Source: Pseudomonas fluorescens
GTDB taxonomy: Bacteria > Pseudomonadota > Gammaproteobacteria > Pseudomonadales > Pseudomonadaceae
Reading direction: 5' to 3'
DNA length: 64,000 bases
Assembly: GCF_902498065.1 (NCBI RefSeq)
Contig: NZ_CABVIR010000001.1
Location: 806,001-870,000, forward strand
The translations under genes and the position numbers were made by a program. Below the pieces are notes generated by a model. It was not told where the DNA came from. It did not search any database and saw only the letters and a list, made by a program, of their open reading frames with translations. Positions 1-8,160 of the stretch are shown piece after piece (the stretch's first letter is position 1; each line of letters begins with the position of its first letter).

Positions 1-1228
1 CGCACGCCTCCACATTCCCTTCTGCACAAACACCCTGAACCTTGATGACTGACGCTCCACCACCCACCGCAGTGCCAACCCAACCACCATATTTGACGTA
101 CTTCGCCGCTTTAGAAACAGCGTCAATATGTGTGGCATAACCAGGAATCTGACCAACAGCCCCAGCTTTTCTCCAGCGATGTACAAGATTTTTCGTCGAT
201 AGGCCCAACACGTTTTTCAGATTGGGATGATCCGGAAAGCCGATGCTCTTTTTTGTCAGTTTGGTTAGCTGGACGTCCAACTGAGCCAGCAGGCGTTTGC
301 GTTCGGCATAGAACTCGGGGGAGTTCAGGTGACCCTTGGCTTGAAAGGTCCGGGTATGCAAACTCTCGATGTCACTTAAAATGCCGCTTACGTCTTTCAG
401 ATTCTTCGAGAACATCGTCAGCCCGGCACTAGCCCCGAGTGACCCCTTGGAAATCAGGAACGCAATCTCGTCATAGTGCCGCGCCATGAAATCGGCCTCT
501 TCCGAACTCAGCGGTTCCAAGGCTCTGTTTACATTGCCCGCCGCCTGCATCAACAACGCTTCTTCGAAAGTACACAGATGATTGTTTGGATCGCTGAGAA
601 CGATCATCGTCCCGGCTTTCACCTGATCCAGATTCGGATTCAGGGCCTTGAATTTTGCGATGACAGCGGGGGAGGCTGAGGTGAAAAGCTGAGCTTCGAG
701 TTTGTCAGCCGTCGTGCTTCTGGGAACGATGTAGAAACCGGGGTCTTCTTGCGGGACTTCCGCTGGACATCGTTCTCGAGGAAAAAACTTTAAATCCGAC
801 ACCGGATGCGGCGAAGAGGCGGCCTTCAATGCATCGGGCGAATTCGCGGTAGTCGACTTTAAGTTTTGCGCATGGACAAAGCGCAACAAGCGTTCAGGGT
901 CAGGTTTTAATACTGGCTGAGTCAGCGTCGAGGTCGGTGTTCTTTTAAGCCGTGCGGTCATCGCGCCCTGAGCATTTCGCGCGACGGCTTGCGATTGGAT
1001 AAGCAGGTCGCGTTGTTCTTGCAGAAGCGCCTGTATGCCTTGCTTCGGCGTTTTGTTGCCTTGCGCGACATCATCGGCAATACGCTTCGCGTAATAGGCA
1101 ACTTCCCGATTGAACTGTACCCGCGCCGAACCGTGGGCAAGATATCGAGCGCTGACAGTATGGGCTTGCCCGACCAGTTTCCCGGCAACGCTGTTGACGT
1201 CCGCAAGGTCGTGACGGCTGGAATTCAC
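1..1228 (-). CDS. Hcp-coupled large hypothetical protein, candidate T6SS effector (partial)
   Basis: An uninterrupted reverse-strand reading frame of 409 codons runs from a GTG at 1228 off the left edge. The GTG overlaps the hcp stop codon in a GTGA arrangement, and a purine-rich ribosome site (GGGGGGAAGAAGG) lies just before it, so the two genes are probably translationally coupled. The visible protein has a helical N-terminus, a LysM-like stretch near residues 165-213 (starting FYIVPR, with an LNPNLDQVKAG core) and a Gly-rich hydrophobic segment at about 381-400 (GGWVGTAVGGGASVI). I do not recognise a catalytic domain. Position behind hcp suggests a type VI secretion cargo; a toxic or membrane-active C-terminus would lie outside the window. 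Function is inference. Confidence 0.75.
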   Translation of the reverse strand, partial: MNSSRHDLADVNSVAGKLVGQAHTVSARYLAHGSARVQFNREVAYYAKRIADDVAQGNKTPKQGIQALLQEQRDLLIQSQAVARNAQGAMTARLKRTPTSTLTQPVLKPDPERLLRFVHAQNLKSTTANSPDALKAASSPHPVSDLKFFPRERCPAEVPQEDPGFYIVPRSTTADKLEAQLFTSASPAVIAKFKALNPNLDQVKAGTMIVLSDPNNHLCTFEEALLMQAAGNVNRALEPLSSEEADFMARHYDEIAFLISKGSLGASAGLTMFSKNLKDVSGILSDIESLHTRTFQAKGHLNSPEFYAERKRLLAQLDVQLTKLTKKSIGFPDHPNLKNVLGLSTKNLVHRWRKAGAVGQIPGYATHIDAVSKAAKYVKYGGWVGTAVGGGASVIKVQGVCAEGNVEAC

Positions 1229-1710
1229 CCTTCTTCCCCCCAAGAACCGTAACCGGCGGTTTTAGCCAGATGGTGGGTCCACGCGATGTCGCGGTAACGA
1301 ATCGCCACCTGCTCTTGTGGCTCTGCGTCGTTTTGAAAAATGGCGTGAGGGACTTCAAGTGTCAGGTCGACAATGACGCCTCCATTGATCGACACGGTGT
1401 AGAACTTTTCCTGTATGCCGAAGGAGGACACACGGTAAAAACTGATCGTGCAGTTGATTTCCTCTCTGTTTGAAAGCGCTTGGGCGAGTAGCGGCGATGA
1501 TTTGTCCACCGCTTTGGTGATGATGATCGGGCTGTGCGTCGCGCTGTTGATGTTGCCGACGTTGGTCATGTTGTGGCTGTAGGACAGCACCATGATTTCG
1601 TTCGTGTGCGCAGCCTGATATTTGTTGCCGATAGAGTCCTGGGTTGAGCAGCCCGCTGAAATCAATCCTTGAGCTTTTCCGTTTATGGTCATGTAACCGT
1701 GATTAGCCAT
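1225..1710 (-). CDS. hcp: Hcp family type VI secretion tube protein
   Basis: 161 residues. The N-terminus (MANHGYMTINGKAQGLISAG) and the later DKSSPLLAQALSNRE and VAIRYRDIAWTHH stretches are characteristic of the Hcp1/Hcp2 family, which forms hexameric rings stacked into the T6SS inner tube and can carry effectors in its lumen. Length is the family norm, with no fused C-terminal effector domain. The start at 1710 has a strong AAGGAG ribosome site. No other T6SS structural gene is in view, so this is an orphan hcp module as far as the window shows. The next gene overlaps its stop by 4 bases and is the likely cognate cargo. Confidence 0.95.
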   Translation of the reverse strand: MANHGYMTINGKAQGLISAGCSTQDSIGNKYQAAHTNEIMVLSYSHNMTNVGNINSATHSPIIITKAVDKSSPLLAQALSNREEINCTISFYRVSSFGIQEKFYTVSINGGVIVDLTLEVPHAIFQNDAEPQEQVAIRYRDIAWTHHLAKTAGYGSWGEEG

Positions 1711-1791
1711 AGAACCACTCCTTGTAGTCAGGCGGGCAGTCTATGGCAGAAGTTGTAAGCAGTTATGTAGTCCGATTCCGAAAATACGTTC

Positions 1792-1827
1792 TGCACTAAA
1801 TGGATACAGATCTGCACCCAGTGGATA
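1792..1827 (+). promoter_or_regulatory. BenR/XylS-type double operator of the ben promoter
   Basis: Two direct repeats of TGCA-N6-GGATA occur at 1792-1806 and 1813-1827, spaced 21 bp start to start. This matches the known XylS/BenR site (TGCA-N6-GGNTA, two half-sites 21 bp apart, distal edge next to the -35). It ends 64 bp before the benA ATG, leaving room for a weak -35/-10. It implies benzoate-responsive activation by an AraC-type BenR encoded elsewhere. Confidence 0.85.
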
Positions 1828-1891
1828 GTCCACCCCATTGCCCCGTCCTAGCATGAGCCTTGCCTGAACAATAACAATGGAGGCGGCGGCC

Positions 1892-3256
1892 ATGACCCTG
1901 CGACCCGAATATCTTCACTCCCTGCTTGAGGACGATCCAGAACAAGGAATCTATCGCTGCAAGCGCGAGATGTTCACCGACCCGCGGCTGTTCGATCTCG
2001 AGATGGAACACATCTTCGAAGGCAACTGGCTGTACCTGGCGCACGAAAGCCAGATCCCCAACAAAAACGACTTCTACACCACCACCATGGGGCGCCAGTC
2101 GATCTTCATCGCGCGCAACAAGGACGGTGAGCTCAATGCCTTTATCAATGCCTGCAGTCACCGTGGCGCGATGCTCTGCCGACACAAATCCGGCAACAAG
2201 AGCTCGTACACCTGCCCGTTCCACGGCTGGACCTTCAACAACTCCGGCAAACTGTTGAAGGTCAAAGACCCGGCAGCGGCTGGCTACCCGGCGAGCTTCA
2301 ATTGCGAAGGCTCCCACGACCTGACCAAAGTCGCCCGATTCGAATCCTATCGCGGCTTCCTGTTCGGCAGCCTCAAGGCCGATGTCGTGCCGCTGGTTGA
2401 GCACTTGGGCGAGTCGGCGAAGATCATCGACATGATCGTCGACCAGTCCGCCGATGGCCTGGAAGTGCTGCGCGGTTCGTCCAGCTACATCTACGAAGGC
2501 AACTGGAAACTCACGGCCGAAAACGGCGCCGACGGCTATCACGTCAGCTCGGTGCACTGGAACTACGCCGCCACCCAGAACCAGCGCAAACAGCGCGAGG
2601 CCGGCGACACCAATCCGACCATGAGTGCCGGCAGCTGGGCCAAGCAGGGCGGCGGTTTCTATTCCTTCGACAAAGGCCACATGTTGCTCTGGACCCGTTG
2701 GGCCAACCCGGAAGATCGCCCGCTTTATGAACGCCGCGATGAACTGGCCCAGGACTTCGGCAAGGCCCGCGCCGACTGGATGATCGAGAACTCGCGCAAC
2801 CTGTGCCTGTACCCGAACGTGTACCTGATGGACCAGTTCAGCTCGCAGATCCGCATCGCCCGGCCGATCTCGGTCAACCGCACGGAAATCACCATTTACT
2901 GCATCGCCCCCAAAGGCGAAAGCGATCACGCCCGTTCGAGCCGGATTCGTCAGTACGAGGATTTCTTCAACGTCAGCGGCATGGCCACCCCGGACGATCT
3001 GGAAGAGTTTCGCTCCTGCCAGACCGGTTATCAGGGCAGCGTGACCGCCTGGAACGACATGTCCCGTGGCGCCGAGCACTGGGTCGAAGGTGCCGATGAT
3101 GCGGCGAAGGAAATCGACTTGCATCCGTTGCTCAGCGGCGTGCGCACCGAGGACGAAGGCCTGTTCGTGCTGCAGCACAAATACTGGCAGCAGACCATGC
3201 TCAAGGCTCTGGCCGCCGAGCAATCGAAGCTGATTGCCCTGGAGACCGTGCAATGA
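1892..3256 (+). CDS. benA: Benzoate 1,2-dioxygenase large (alpha) subunit
   Basis: Ring-hydroxylating oxygenase alpha subunit that converts benzoate to the 1,2-cis-dihydrodiol carboxylate with BenB and BenC. 454 residues from the ATG at 1892, chosen over the in-frame ATG at 1877 because GGAGG sits 8 bases before 1892. The Rieske [2Fe-2S] motif is C88-x-H90 then C108-x2-H111, and the C-terminal domain carries the mononuclear iron site ([12 protein letters not shown]). The N-terminus ([20 protein letters not shown]) is BenA-like rather than AntA or XylX, though very close relatives act on substituted benzoates. The stop overlaps the benB start by 4 bases. Cytoplasmic. Confidence 0.95.
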   Translation: MTLRPEYLHSLLEDDPEQGIYRCKREMFTDPRLFDLEMEHIFEGNWLYLAHESQIPNKNDFYTTTMGRQSIFIARNKDGELNAFINACSHRGAMLCRHKSGNKSSYTCPFHGWTFNNSGKLLKVKDPAAAGYPASFNCEGSHDLTKVARFESYRGFLFGSLKADVVPLVEHLGESAKIIDMIVDQSADGLEVLRGSSSYIYEGNWKLTAENGADGYHVSSVHWNYAATQNQRKQREAGDTNPTMSAGSWAKQGGGFYSFDKGHMLLWTRWANPEDRPLYERRDELAQDFGKARADWMIENSRNLCLYPNVYLMDQFSSQIRIARPISVNRTEITIYCIAPKGESDHARSSRIRQYEDFFNVSGMATPDDLEEFRSCQTGYQGSVTAWNDMSRGAEHWVEGADDAAKEIDLHPLLSGVRTEDEGLFVLQHKYWQQTMLKALAAEQSKLIALETVQ

Positions 3257-3741
3257 CCCTCACCTATGAAACCGTGCGCGATTTTCTCTACCGCGAAGCG
3301 CGCTACCTCGATGATCGGCAATGGGATGAATGGCTGGAGTTGTACGCCCCGGATGCGACGTTCTGGATGCCGTCCTGGGACGACAACGACGAACTGACTG
3401 AAGATCCGCAGCGGGAAATCTCGCTGATCTGGTACGGCAACCGCACCGGTCTTGAAGACCGCGTCTTCCGCATCAAGACCGAGCGTTCCAGCGCCACCGT
3501 GCCGGACACCCGCACCTCGCACAACATCAGCAACATCGAGCTGCTGGAACAGGCTGACGGCCTCTGCAAGGTGCGCTTCAACTGGCACACGTTGAGCTTC
3601 CGCTACAAGACCGTTGACAGCTATTTCGGCAGCAGTTTCTACACCCTGGATGTGCGCGGCGAAAACCCGCTGATCAAGGCCAAGAAAGTGATCCTGAAGA
3701 ACGACTACGTTCGCCAGGTCATCGATGTTTACCACCTGTGA
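3253..3741 (+). CDS. benB: Benzoate 1,2-dioxygenase small (beta) subunit
   Basis: 162-residue beta subunit of the ring-hydroxylating dioxygenase, of normal family length. It starts [20 protein letters not shown], typical of the BenB/XylY cystatin-like fold that stabilises the alpha3beta3 hexamer and has no redox centre. The ATG overlaps the benA stop (ATGA), indicating coupled translation. It is followed by benC with a 10-base gap. Confidence 0.95.
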   Translation: MTLTYETVRDFLYREARYLDDRQWDEWLELYAPDATFWMPSWDDNDELTEDPQREISLIWYGNRTGLEDRVFRIKTERSSATVPDTRTSHNISNIELLEQADGLCKVRFNWHTLSFRYKTVDSYFGSSFYTLDVRGENPLIKAKKVILKNDYVRQVIDVYHL

Positions 3742-3751
3742 GGCGGCCGTC

Positions 3752-4765
3752 ATGACTCATTCCATCGCATTCAATTTTGAAGACGGCGTCACCCGTTTCA
3801 TCGACGCCAACGTTGGCGAAACCGTGGCCGATGCCGCGTACCGCCAAGGCATCAACATTCCGCTGGATTGCCGCGACGGCGCCTGCGGCACTTGCAAGTG
3901 TTTCGCCGAGGCCGGTCGCTACGACCTCGGTGAGGAGTACATCGAAGACGCCCTCACGGCGGACGAAGCCGAGCAAGGTTTTGTCCTGACGTGTCAGATG
4001 CGCGCCCAGAGCGATTGTGTGGTGCGCGTGCCAGCTTCCTCGGAGGTCTGTCGCACGCAACAGGCCAGTTTTGAGGCCACCATCAGCGCCGTGCGCCAGT
4101 TGTCCGACAGCACCATCGCGTTGTCGATCAAAGGTGAGGCACTGAGCAAACTGGCGTTCCTGCCGGGGCAATACGTGAACCTCGGGATTCCCGGCAGCGA
4201 GCAGACCCGCGCCTATTCGTTCAGCTCGTTGCAGCGTGACGGTGAGGTCAGTTTCCTGATTCGTAACGTGCCCGGTGGCTTGATGAGCAGTTTCCTCACC
4301 GGCATGGCCAAGGCTGGCGACAGCATGAGCCTGGCCGGGCCGCTGGGCAGTTTCTACCTGCGCGACATCCGTCGGCCGTTGTTGCTGCTGGCCGGCGGTA
4401 CGGGGCTGGCGCCGTTCACCGCGATGCTGGAAAAAATAGCCGAACAGGGCAGTGAGCACCCGTTGCATCTGATCTACGGCGTGACCAACGATTTCGATCT
4501 GGTGGAAATGGATCGGCTGGAAGCCTTCGCTGCGCGCATCCCGAATTTCAGCTTCAGCGCCTGCGTGGCCAGCCCCGACAGTCAGCATCCGCTCAAGGGT
4601 TACGTGACCCAGCACATCGAGCCCAGACATTTGAACGAGGGCGATGTCGATGTCTACCTGTGCGGCCCGCCACCCATGGTCGAAGCGGTCAGCCAGTACA
4701 TTCGCGAACAAGGCATTGCGCCGGTGAATTTCTACTACGAAAAATTCGCCGCCAGCGCGGCATAA
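3752..4765 (+). CDS. benC: Benzoate dioxygenase NADH-ferredoxin reductase component
   Basis: Electron-transfer subunit moving electrons from NADH through FAD and a plant-type [2Fe-2S] centre to BenA. 337 residues from the ATG at 3752, preceded by GAGG; the ATG 27 bases further upstream lies inside benB. The ferredoxin domain has C40-x4-C45-x2-C48 (CRDGACGTCKC) and a distal Cys in FVLTCQ. It is followed by the FAD-binding RAYSFSS motif and the NAD-binding GGTGLAPF motif. Third gene of the ben operon. Confidence 0.95.
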   Translation: MTHSIAFNFEDGVTRFIDANVGETVADAAYRQGINIPLDCRDGACGTCKCFAEAGRYDLGEEYIEDALTADEAEQGFVLTCQMRAQSDCVVRVPASSEVCRTQQASFEATISAVRQLSDSTIALSIKGEALSKLAFLPGQYVNLGIPGSEQTRAYSFSSLQRDGEVSFLIRNVPGGLMSSFLTGMAKAGDSMSLAGPLGSFYLRDIRRPLLLLAGGTGLAPFTAMLEKIAEQGSEHPLHLIYGVTNDFDLVEMDRLEAFAARIPNFSFSACVASPDSQHPLKGYVTQHIEPRHLNEGDVDVYLCGPPPMVEAVSQYIREQGIAPVNFYYEKFAASAA

Positions 4766-4785
4766 AAATGTGTGGCGACGCCGTT

Positions 4786-4815
4786 CTGTAGGCGCTGGCT
4801 TGCCAGTTCCTACAG
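4786..4815. repeat. Degenerate REP-like palindrome between benC and benD
   Basis: CTGTAGG at 4786-4792 pairs with CCTACAG at 4809-4815, enclosing a second nested CTGGC/GCCAG pair. It matches the Pseudomonas REP consensus seen elsewhere in the window. Sitting inside the operon it could modulate benC-benD mRNA stability, which is inference. Confidence 0.6.
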
Positions 4816-4845
4816 ATCGAGAGCGATTTTCGATTCGAGGCACGT

Positions 4846-5619
4846 ATGAACAGATTTCACGAAAAAGTCGCGTTGATCACCGGTGCCGCCCAAGGCATCG
4901 GTCGGCGCGTTGCCGAACGTATGGCGGAGGAGGGGGCTCGGTTGATTCTGGTCGACCGCTCCGAGCTGGTGTTCGAAGTGCAACAGCAATTGGGGACGGG
5001 CAGCCAGGTGCTCGCGCTGACCGCGGACCTTGAGCAGTACGGCGAATGCAGCCGCGTGATGCAAACCGCCGTCGAGCGCTTCGGTCGTCTCGACATCCTC
5101 ATCAACAATGTCGGCGGGACGATCTGGGCCAAACCGTTCGAACATTACGAAGCCGACCAGATCGAGGCCGAAGTCCGTCGTTCGCTGTTCCCCACGTTAT
5201 GGTGCTGCCATGCCGCGCTGCCGTTCATGCTGGAGCAGGGCAGCGGCGCCATCGTCAACGTATCCTCCATCGCCACGCGCAGCATCAACCGTGTGCCGTA
5301 CGGTGCGGCGAAGGGCGGGGTGAATGCGCTGACCGCGTGCCTGGCGTTTGAAACTGCCGGTCGTGGCGTGCGAGTCAACGCCACGGCACCCGGTGGCACT
5401 GAAGCGCCGCCGCGGGTGATTCCGCGCAACAGCGCCGAACAAAGCGCCGAGGAAAAAGTGTGGTACCAGCAGATCGTCGATCAGACGCTCGACAGCAGTT
5501 TGATGAAACGCTATGGCACGCTGGATGAGCAGGCAGGCGCCATTCTGTTTCTGGCCAGTGACGAAGCATCCTACATCACTGGCATGATCATGCCGGTGGG
5601 TGGTGGCGACCAGGGCTGA
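4846..5619 (+). CDS. benD: Benzoate cis-diol (1,6-dihydroxycyclohexadiene-1-carboxylate) dehydrogenase
   Basis: Short-chain dehydrogenase of 257 residues that oxidises and decarboxylates the BenABC product to catechol. It has the Rossmann motif TGAAQGIG near residue 14, the NNVGG motif, catalytic Ser (NVSSIAT) and the YGAAKGG Tyr-Lys pair. It lies 80 bases after benC, separated by a REP-like palindrome, and completes the conversion of benzoate to catechol. No catechol-cleaving genes (catA, xylE), benK, benE or benF follow, so the lower pathway must be encoded elsewhere. Confidence 0.95.
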   Translation: MNRFHEKVALITGAAQGIGRRVAERMAEEGARLILVDRSELVFEVQQQLGTGSQVLALTADLEQYGECSRVMQTAVERFGRLDILINNVGGTIWAKPFEHYEADQIEAEVRRSLFPTLWCCHAALPFMLEQGSGAIVNVSSIATRSINRVPYGAAKGGVNALTACLAFETAGRGVRVNATAPGGTEAPPRVIPRNSAEQSAEEKVWYQQIVDQTLDSSLMKRYGTLDEQAGAILFLASDEASYITGMIMPVGGGDQG

Positions 5620-5632
5620 CAACCGTTGAACG

Positions 5633-5995
5633 CTACAGGCGACGCTGAAACGCTCTGACAATTCTGAGCGTGGCGTCGCTGGTGTTCAGGTTCTGTACCG
5701 CGTCCAGCGGAAACCACAGGCAGTCAAAGATTTCATTTTGCGGTCGGGCCTCCGACGAGTTGAGCACCGATGCCTCATACACGTGGTGGCGGGTGCCGCC
5801 CGTTTCCAGTTCCATCAGGTACAGCAAGCCGTCGATCCCGAGCCCGGTCTCTTCCTGAAGCTCGCGCATGGCGGCGCCTGCCGTGGTTTCGCCAGGCTCG
5901 ACCTTTCCGCCGGGCAACGTCCAGCGAGACCTTGGCTTGCGCACCAGGAGAATGTGCCGGTCCTGCTCGCAAATGACGGTTGCGCGTACTTTCAT
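5633..5995 (-). CDS. Nudix hydrolase
   Basis: 120 residues with a complete Nudix box, G-x5-E-x7-RELQEETGL (GKVEPGET...[10 protein letters not shown]), coordinating Mg2+ for hydrolysis of a nucleoside diphosphate linked to another moiety. The MutT-like start ([20 protein letters not shown]) suggests a sanitising or nucleotide-derivative hydrolase, but the substrate cannot be read from sequence. Its stop lies 13 bases from that of the convergent benD, and it looks monocistronic. Confidence 0.85.
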   Translation of the reverse strand: MKVRATVICEQDRHILLVRKPRSRWTLPGGKVEPGETTAGAAMRELQEETGLGIDGLLYLMELETGGTRHHVYEASVLNSSEARPQNEIFDCLWFPLDAVQNLNTSDATLRIVRAFQRRL

Positions 5996-6218
5996 GTGTT
6001 ACCTGATTGCCCGTTGTCATAAATCGGTAATAAAAATGCAATATTCAGGCCGCCCACGTTTACTCGGACCTCTTGGTCTGGTTGGAGGTGCCACAAGGAC
6101 TGAAAGTGCAATCGAATGACGGAATCCTGTCGCGACGTCTGGTCGGCACCCCGGCGAAACGTGGGTGTAAGGTAGGCAGGGTCAATCCTGGAATCAGTAC
6201 CGAAAATGGAGGTAACTT

Positions 6219-6422
6219 ATGAGCGTTCCGATGCTGAATAAGATGCACATGAACGGTTATGACGTACTCAGCGTGAACAACGGCCCATGGCGGGTGTGCA
6301 CCCAAGGTGATCGGCTGGGCGCTTTTGCCAGCCGGGAAGAGGCGTTGGCCTTTGCCGCGGCGCTTCCCGGTTACAAATCCCGGGCCAAACGGCCGGCAAG
6401 CAACCAGACGACGCTTAAGTAA
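6219..6422 (+). CDS. Small conserved hypothetical protein
   Basis: 67 residues starting MSVPMLNKMHMNGYDV, with GGAGG 8 bases upstream of the ATG. No signal peptide or membrane segment. The pattern of a short Gly/Trp-containing N-terminus followed by EEALAFAAALPGYKSRAK resembles DUF2188-like small proteins, in which a short helix follows a beta hairpin, but I cannot assign it firmly. A strong terminator follows directly, which supports a real transcription unit. Confidence 0.65.
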   Translation: MSVPMLNKMHMNGYDVLSVNNGPWRVCTQGDRLGAFASREEALAFAAALPGYKSRAKRPASNQTTLK

Positions 6423-6433
6423 AACGCTTGTAG

Positions 6434-6458
6434 CCCCGGTTTTTTCCGGGGCTTTTTC
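6434..6458 (+). terminator. Rho-independent terminator
   Basis: GCCCCGG (6434-6440), six-base loop, CCGGGGC (6447-6453), then a T run. It ends the small gene before it and abuts the stop of the convergent osmE-like gene. Confidence 0.9.
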
Positions 6459-6815
6459 TCAATAACCGCCGCCCCCGCCGGAGCTGTGGGAAGGTTCCCT
6501 GGCTTTTGTTTGCAGGCGGCTCCATTCCGCGCAGGTGATAAAGCTGGTGTGATCGACCTTGCCCCGATCATCGAAACTGACGTTGTACGCCTGTTGATGG
6601 CCGGCTTTCGTCAGCTTGTAGTCAAAGCACGTGCCGGGCACCGCCGTGCGCTCGGTGATGGTGTGAGGCGGTCCGCCGATTTGCTCGACCTGATCCTTGC
6701 TCATTCCCGTCTCAACTTTGGCGACCAATGGCAGGTCGCCATAGAGGCGCGATTCAGTGCTGCAGCCCGCTAACGCTGACAGTCCGAAAACCAGCGCGAA
6801 TAGAGGCTTGTTCAT
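6459..6815 (-). CDS. osmE: OsmE-like outer-membrane lipoprotein (SmpA/OmlA fold)
   Basis: 118 residues. The lipobox LSALAGC puts the lipidated Cys at position 18. It is followed by a BamE/SmpA-like domain with the motif VETGMSKDQVEQIGGPP and the OsmE signature VPGTCFDYKLT and YNVSFDDRGKVDHTSFITC. Homologues are osmotically inducible periplasm-facing lipoproteins. The C-terminus ends in a Gly-rich tail. The downstream neighbour on the same strand side is a terminator; the small gene at 6830 lies 14 bases upstream and may share its transcript. Confidence 0.85.
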   Translation of the reverse strand: MNKPLFALVFGLSALAGCSTESRLYGDLPLVAKVETGMSKDQVEQIGGPPHTITERTAVPGTCFDYKLTKAGHQQAYNVSFDDRGKVDHTSFITCAEWSRLQTKAREPSHSSGGGGGY

Positions 6816-6829
6816 GACCGCGCTCCTGT

Positions 6830-7069
6830 TTAGTGCGCTTTGTTACGACTGATGGCCTTGGCTTTGACTTCTTCGGCGTAGCCGGCCAAGCGCTGTTCGT
6901 CGCCCTGGAACAGGTCGCACAGCCGCAGCACCGCCTGCGCATCGACATCATTGCCAGACAGCTTTAATTGATCTGCCAAGCGTAGAAGCTCCACCGCCGA
7001 CCATCTCAGATCCGACGCAACGCTTTGCAGGTCACGTCGAAGTTCGTTTTCAGATTCGTTGAGCCACAT
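6830..7069 (-). CDS. Small conserved hypothetical protein
   Basis: 79 residues, starting MWLNESENELRRDLQ and predicted mostly helical (WSAVELLRLADQLKLSG, AQAVLRLCDLFQGDEQRLAGYAEEVKAKA). No signal peptide or transmembrane segment. AGGAGGT lies about 7 bases before the ATG. It is 14 bases upstream of the osmE-like gene, so the two are probably co-transcribed. Function unknown. Confidence 0.7.
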   Translation of the reverse strand: MWLNESENELRRDLQSVASDLRWSAVELLRLADQLKLSGNDVDAQAVLRLCDLFQGDEQRLAGYAEEVKAKAISRNKAH

Positions 7070-7240
7070 GACGACCTCCTGAACATTGTCCGCTACGAAA
7101 TTTTAGTCTCTATTCCTGACGCAGGACGTTTTGTTCGTCCGAACACCCGCAATAACCTTTGGTCGGGAAGATGCGTGCGAACGAACAGATCTGCTGTCGT
7201 AGTGATGTGGCGAATTTTCGCAGGGGAGAGGCAACTTCAA

Positions 7241-7459
7241 ATGACGACGACCGATGACTTCAGGTTTCACGCGCATGAGCTGATCGTCGATCTGGACGCG
7301 GCGACCACAGAGATGATGACGCTCATTTCTGCTCATCAGCTCAGCGGCCCGGAATGGGAGCGTGTGACTCAATGGCAGCACGAAGCGTATGAGCGGTGGA
7401 TGACTTACCTGAACGAGCGGTCCTATCCGGACCCCGGCCAGACCACCGACAAACAATGA
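7241..7459 (+). CDS. Small hypothetical protein
   Basis: 72 residues from the ATG at 7241, preceded by a GGGGAGAGG ribosome site; the longer in-frame opening upstream has no such site. Acidic helical sequence (HELIVDLDAATTEMMTLISA, WERVTQWQHEAYERWMTYL) with no motif that I recognise. It is an isolated gene between the small reverse-strand gene and a lipoprotein gene. Confidence 0.55.
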   Translation: MTTTDDFRFHAHELIVDLDAATTEMMTLISAHQLSGPEWERVTQWQHEAYERWMTYLNERSYPDPGQTTDKQ

Positions 7460-7529
7460 AAAATACCCAATGAATGGATGTCCGTATGACGGCGCGCTAC
7501 ATTTCCTTTTTTCCGAATAAGGGTGCGTC

Positions 7530-7865
7530 ATGCGGACGTTGATTGCAGGAGTCGTAGTGGTGCTACTGGCAGGCTGTTCCTTGCCCGCGTCACTGGTCCC
7601 AGGTGAGCCGAATTTCAGCAAATACAGCGAGAAGGCGCCTAAGGAGTATGCCGCCTGTGTATTGCCGGCGTGGCAGACACAGATTTCCAATACGACTCAA
7701 ACGCCGATTTCCAATGGCTACCGGATCAAGGCGCCGAGCATTATCACGGCCGACGAGATTCTGGATATTGTGAAATCGAAAGAGGGCAGCCGGGTCTCGC
7801 TGTATCAAGGGCCGCCATGGGCCAAGTCAGGCGCACTGCGTCAGGCGGTTCGGGATTGTTTGTAG
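7530..7865 (+). CDS. Small lipoprotein
   Basis: 111 residues. The N-terminus MRTLIAGVVVVLLAGCSLP is a lipoprotein signal with lipobox LLAGC, Cys at 16. The mature part is short and soluble with two further Cys (AACVLP and RDCL at the end) that could form a disulphide in the periplasm. The family is a Pseudomonas hypothetical lipoprotein; I cannot assign a role. Confidence 0.75.
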   Translation: MRTLIAGVVVVLLAGCSLPASLVPGEPNFSKYSEKAPKEYAACVLPAWQTQISNTTQTPISNGYRIKAPSIITADEILDIVKSKEGSRVSLYQGPPWAKSGALRQAVRDCL

Positions 7866-8160
7866 GGCTTGGCCGCGAGTCGTGGCGGCATTTGATAGAC
7901 CGTCTTCGCCAAACACATTTCAAATGTTGGTGACCTCACTGGTCTGCTCGCCAGCAGCCAGGGCCGCGCTTCACTTGTCCCTGCGATCACTTATCCCGTT
8001 ATCAACATGAGCCGTGAGCTCCGTGGGAGCCTTCCGCGAACTGGAAACCACCTGGATCCCTGTAGGAACGAACATGCTCGCTCCTGCAGGTTCTTGCGTG
8101 CGTGAAATAAAGTGTGTATTTTTTCATGAAATTTAAATAATAAAATTTCATGAGGCCCGC
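7866..8160. other. Intergenic stretch with REP-like palindrome
   Basis: 295 bases without a supported gene. A REP-like palindrome sits at 8059-8090 (CCTGTAGGA ... TCCTGCAGG). An AT-rich promoter and operator region follows immediately upstream of the FAD oxidase gene. Confidence 0.6.
8124..8153 (+). promoter_or_regulatory. 11-bp perfect inverted repeat, putative operator
   Basis: TCATGAAATTT at 8124-8134 is matched by AAATTTCATGA at 8143-8153 with an 8-base spacer, inside an AT-rich stretch directly before the oxidase start at 8161. The likeliest binder is the XRE-cupin repressor encoded by the next gene, by analogy with PuuR autoregulation. The site is seen; the binder is inferred. Confidence 0.6.

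Noticed and set aside
1796..3253. A 485-codon open frame antisense to benA
   Set aside because: High-GC third positions keep the antisense frame open; its Val/Ala/Gly/His-rich translation matches no family, and benA is certain on the other strand.
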